Positions 4,739 through 7,829 of a stretch of DNA of 7,829 nucleotides are shown in pieces (the first letter of the stretch is position 1; each line of letters begins with the position of its first letter). A model generated the notes under the pieces. That model was given only the letters and a program-made list of their open reading frames with translations. It was not told where the DNA came from and made no database searches. The DNA is taken from NCBI GenBank assembly GCA_003978375.1, contig QNZW01000058.1, forward strand, positions 1 through 7,829, written 5' to 3'. This stretch comes from Sulfurovum sp. Lineage in GTDB: Bacteria > Campylobacterota > Campylobacteria > Campylobacterales > Sulfurovaceae. The translations under genes and the position numbers were made by a program.

Positions 4739-7700
4739 TTAAAAGACAACGTTGTCTTTTTTTCTAACGATAACATGAGCATCTCTGTTCACAGCCACTG
4801 GTCCCCAATAATTAAAGTGATAGGTAAATTGTCCATATCCTCCTGCTAGAAGATTTGGTTTGAGACGTACTCTTGTAATCTCGTTGTTTCCTCCACTTCT
4901 GGTTCCCCCTTCAAATCCTGGACGTTTATCTGTTAAAGGAAGGTTAATGGTTCTCTCAACAGTATGATAAACAATGGTAACACCTTTTGGTATTCTTGTA
5001 CTTACACAAGCTCTTGTTGCGTAGACACCATTATCGTTAATGACTTCTACCCAATCATTGTCTTTTATGCCAAGATCAGTCGCATCTTCTTCGTTAATCC
5101 AACAAGGCTCTTGTCCACGTGAAAGGGTGAGCATTCTTATGTTATCCATATAGGTAGAGTGAATATGCCATTTACCATGAGGGGTCAAACAACTAAGCAC
5201 TTTTGCATCCCCTGTAATCACAGTTTCTCGTAAATCACCATATACTTCTTTGCTTGGTGAAGGTTTGTAGGTTGGCATATGTTCACCATGTGCGATATAG
5301 AGTTCATGATCAAGATAGGTATGTTGTCTTCCTGTCAGTGTTCTCCATGGCACCATTTTTTCTATATTATAGGTATATGCAGAGTACGCTCTATCGGTAT
5401 CTATGATACCTGACCATACAGGAGAGGTATTGTATCTATGGATAGTTTTTACTAAATCCTTATAGTTCATATGAACGCTCTCTTGACCCTTGGCTATCTC
5501 TCTAAGATAAAGACCTGTCTTTTTCTCAGCATTGGCATATGCTCTATTGGACAATACACCATTGGTCACACTAGAGAGATGTAGTACCGCATCAATAGCA
5601 GATGTATCTTTTTTCAATGATGGATATACTTTGCCTTTATATTCATCGAGCTCTGTAATAAAATGATTTGACTCAATCATTTGGGCATACATATCTTCTG
5701 TTTCATAGGAGTTTCCATGTGCACCTGCAGCTTTAGCCATATTTGGTCCAAGGCGGATATACTTGTCATAAATCTCAGTATAGTCACGCTCTTGCACTGC
5801 AATTTTATGCATTGTTTTCCCTGGAATTGCTTCACATTCACCTTTGTACCAATCTTTTATAGATGGTTGTGTGATTTCATCTGCACTGTCATGTGAAAGT
5901 GGTGCAATGACCACATCTTTTTGCGTCCCAGGTAGATGAATTTTAGCTACCTCAGAAGTACTTTTTGCGATATTAGAAAAAATTTCCCAATCTGTTTTTG
6001 CTTCCCATACAGGAGGTACTGCAGCAGAAAGAGGGTGAATAAAGGAGTGCATATCTGTAGAGTTGATATCGGCTTTTTCATACCATGAGGCAGAAGGAAG
6101 TACAATATCAGAATAGAGTGCAGATGAATCCATTCTAAAGTTAAGATCAACCACTAAATCCATTTTACCTACAGGGGCAATATCATGCCATTTTACCTCT
6201 TCTGTGGCTGCTTGGTCTTTGGCAGTAATGTTGTCTGTATTTGTACCAAGGTAATGTCGCATTGCATATTCTTGACCTTTCATACTCCCTGCAATAGCAT
6301 TTCCTCTCCATATGTACCATATACGAGGAAAATTTTCTTCTGCATCTACATCACCCACTGCATACTCTAAAGATTTGTTTTTAAGCGATTCTAAAACATG
6401 TGTTTTGATGCCATCATCATCTGTGGCATTGCTCTCTTGAGCAAGTTCAAGTGAATTTTTGTTAAATTGTGGATAAAATGGCATATGCCCCATTCTGACT
6501 GATTTATATATATCATCAGCCATGTGTCCACGTGTAAATTTATTGTCTGGCACGGTATTGTAATCTGCATATTTTGTATCATATCTATATTGGTCTGTGT
6601 TCATGTAGTGCCAAATAGGGCCTTGCTGTAATCGTGCAGTAGCATTCCAATCTTTTGCCATAGCAATGCTTACCCATGAATCTATAGGTGCAAGTTTTTC
6701 TTGTCCAACGTAGTGGTTCATTCCTCCACCATTTTTACCAATTGATCCTGTAAAAATAAGTGCCATAGTAGCAGCACGATACATAAGGTTTTGATGATAC
6801 CATTGATTTACACCTGCACCTACAATAACCATATTTTTACCTTCAGTGATGGCACCTGTTTTTCCCCATTCTCTAGCGATACTAATAATCGTCTTAGCAT
6901 CCACACCTGTAAAAATTTCTTGCCAAGCTGGTGTATATGCAGCAGTTTTATCTTCATAACTTGTAGGGTAATCACCTTCAAGTCCTCTTGGTACACCATA
7001 CTGAGCCATAAGTACATCATAGGTAGTAGCTATAGCTACTTTTTCTCCAGAAGTGGTTGTGATATATTTTACAGGGACACCTCTTAATGATTTATTGTCT
7101 AATCCAAAATCATCAAATGTTGCTAAAAGCACATCATCGCTATCGTCTATGAGTGATAAGATTGGATCATATATTTCATCATTGATAGAGTTTTCAAGTT
7201 TTGTGTTCCATTTCCCTGTCTCTTGTTTATCCCATCTGTGTCCCATGCTTCCTTTTGGTACCACAAACGAACCACTAAGTGCATCTTGTTGGACAAATTT
7301 CCATTCACCATTTTCAATCCCTTTGTACTCCTCTAGTTCATTGGCTCTTAAAAGTCTACCAGGAGTTAAGACACCATTATTGTCATCAATTTTGACAAAA
7401 TAAGGCACATCAGAATATTTTTTCAAATAATCCATAAAATAAGGTATTTGTTGGTCTACATAAAATTCTTTGAGCAATACATGGGTAATGGCTTGCCAAA
7501 ATGCACCATCACTCCCTGCATGTAGTGGCACCCATTGGTCAGCAAATTTACTTACCATACTAAAGTCTGGTGCACAAACAATGGTTTTAGTACCATTATG
7601 TCTTGCCTCAGCAAAGAAGTGAGCATCAGGTGTTCGGGTCATATTAAGGTTTGCACCCATATCGACAATCATTTTTGCATTGTACCAGTCTGCACTTTCT

Positions 7701-7829
7701 GCACAGTCGGTTTGCTCTCCCCATATCTCTGGGAATGATGGTGGAAGATCACAATACCAATCATAAAAACTAATATTAACGCCTCCAAAAAGTTGTAAAA
7801 ATCTAGAACCTGCTGCATAACTTATCATC
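4739..7829 (-). CDS. narG: Respiratory nitrate reductase alpha subunit, molybdenum catalytic (5' end outside window)
   Basis: NarG reduces nitrate to nitrite at a Mo-bis-molybdopterin guanine dinucleotide centre and belongs to the DMSO reductase superfamily. The window holds about 1,030 codons. The first visible residues (MISYAAGSRF) align to about residue 197 of E. coli NarG, so roughly 195 N-terminal residues, including the FS0 cluster ligands and any twin-arginine signal, lie beyond the right edge; the Met at 7828 is internal. The block SFYDWYCDLPP follows, and its second Asp (codon 7748-7750) corresponds to the Mo-ligating Asp222 of E. coli. Further family blocks are ESADWYN, TRTPDAHFF, VGAGVNQWYH, GGGMNHYVGQEKL, LYSDIVLPSASWYEK, MHSFIHPLSAAV, VPWRTLTGRQ, LTPHGKWHIHSTY and the C-terminal GFEGGTRSGGNNEITRVR. 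The protein stops at RKKDNVVF, about 15 residues short of the E. coli end, which is tail variation rather than damage. The operon promoter must lie upstream, outside the window. Confidence 0.98.
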   Translation of the reverse strand, partial: MISYAAGSRFLQLFGGVNISFYDWYCDLPPSFPEIWGEQTDCAESADWYNAKMIVDMGANLNMTRTPDAHFFAEARHNGTKTIVCAPDFSMVSKFADQWVPLHAGSDGAFWQAITHVLLKEFYVDQQIPYFMDYLKKYSDVPYFVKIDDNNGVLTPGRLLRANELEEYKGIENGEWKFVQQDALSGSFVVPKGSMGHRWDKQETGKWNTKLENSINDEIYDPILSLIDDSDDVLLATFDDFGLDNKSLRGVPVKYITTTSGEKVAIATTYDVLMAQYGVPRGLEGDYPTSYEDKTAAYTPAWQEIFTGVDAKTIISIAREWGKTGAITEGKNMVIVGAGVNQWYHQNLMYRAATMALIFTGSIGKNGGGMNHYVGQEKLAPIDSWVSIAMAKDWNATARLQQGPIWHYMNTDQYRYDTKYADYNTVPDNKFTRGHMADDIYKSVRMGHMPFYPQFNKNSLELAQESNATDDDGIKTHVLESLKNKSLEYAVGDVDAEENFPRIWYIWRGNAIAGSMKGQEYAMRHYLGTNTDNITAKDQAATEEVKWHDIAPVGKMDLVVDLNFRMDSSALYSDIVLPSASWYEKADINSTDMHSFIHPLSAAVPPVWEAKTDWEIFSNIAKSTSEVAKIHLPGTQKDVVIAPLSHDSADEITQPSIKDWYKGECEAIPGKTMHKIAVQERDYTEIYDKYIRLGPNMAKAAGAHGNSYETEDMYAQMIESNHFITELDEYKGKVYPSLKKDTSAIDAVLHLSSVTNGVLSNRAYANAEKKTGLYLREIAKGQESVHMNYKDLVKTIHRYNTSPVWSGIIDTDRAYSAYTYNIEKMVPWRTLTGRQHTYLDHELYIAHGEHMPTYKPSPSKEVYGDLRETVITGDAKVLSCLTPHGKWHIHSTYMDNIRMLTLSRGQEPCWINEEDATDLGIKDNDWVEVINDNGVYATRACVSTRIPKGVTIVYHTVERTINLPLTDKRPGFEGGTRSGGNNEITRVRLKPNLLAGGYGQFTYHFNYWGPVAVNRDAHVIVRKKDNVVF

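Noticed and set aside
6791..7403. Two overlapping plus-strand open frames opposite narG
   Set aside because: They lie fully inside a strongly conserved narG region, and their Ser/Cys/Ile-rich translations look like complement-strand artefacts.
7826..7828. ATG at the right edge as the start of narG
   Set aside because: Alignment places this Met at about residue 197 of NarG. The essential N-terminal cluster region would be missing, so it is an internal codon of a gene cut by the window.
1..7829. CRISPR array, tRNA, insertion sequence or phage-type element
   Set aside because: No spaced direct repeats, cloverleaf-like sequence, transposase or integrase frame was seen. The whole window is taken up by a compact metabolic operon.

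Overview
This AT-rich window carries the 3' part of a respiratory (membrane-bound) nitrate reductase operon, with every gene on the minus strand. In transcription order, from high to low coordinates, it holds narG (catalytic alpha subunit, 5' end outside the window), narH (iron-sulfur beta subunit), narJ (assembly chaperone), narI (diheme b-type membrane anchor), a NarK-type nitrate/nitrite MFS transporter, and the first 24 codons of a further gene cut by the left edge. The genes are tightly packed, with gaps of 27, 1, 101, 45 and 37 bases. Each start that can be tested has a purine-rich Shine-Dalgarno sequence, so the set is very probably one transcription unit whose promoter lies upstream of narG, beyond the right edge.

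Together the genes form an anaerobic nitrate-respiration module. NarK brings nitrate in and/or lets nitrite out. NarI oxidises quinol through two hemes b. NarH passes the electrons along four iron-sulfur clusters to the Mo-bisMGD centre of NarG, where nitrate is reduced to nitrite. NarJ acts only in assembly. The cofactor ligands visible in NarG, NarH and NarI are intact, so the enzyme looks functional.

The host is probably an AT-rich Gram-negative bacterium: AT-rich codons, GGAG-type ribosome binding sites and a proteobacterial gene set point to a low-GC proteobacterium or a member of Campylobacterota. The window does not allow a firmer placement. No rRNA, tRNA, CRISPR array, insertion sequence or phage gene was seen, and no stretch over 300 bases lacks a gene.

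The core operon is orthodox. Five details deserve a second look: (1) a roughly 90-residue domain with a lipoyl/barrel-sandwich-like motif inserted in the predicted periplasmic TM9-TM10 loop of the NarK transporter; (2) three consecutive small inverted repeats filling the unusually long narJ-narI gap; (3) a perfect 26-base palindrome spanning the narI stop codon, just before narK; (4) a NarJ whose only three cysteines lie in a C-terminal tail; (5) an unidentified, acidic downstream gene start. None is clear evidence of a wholly new system.
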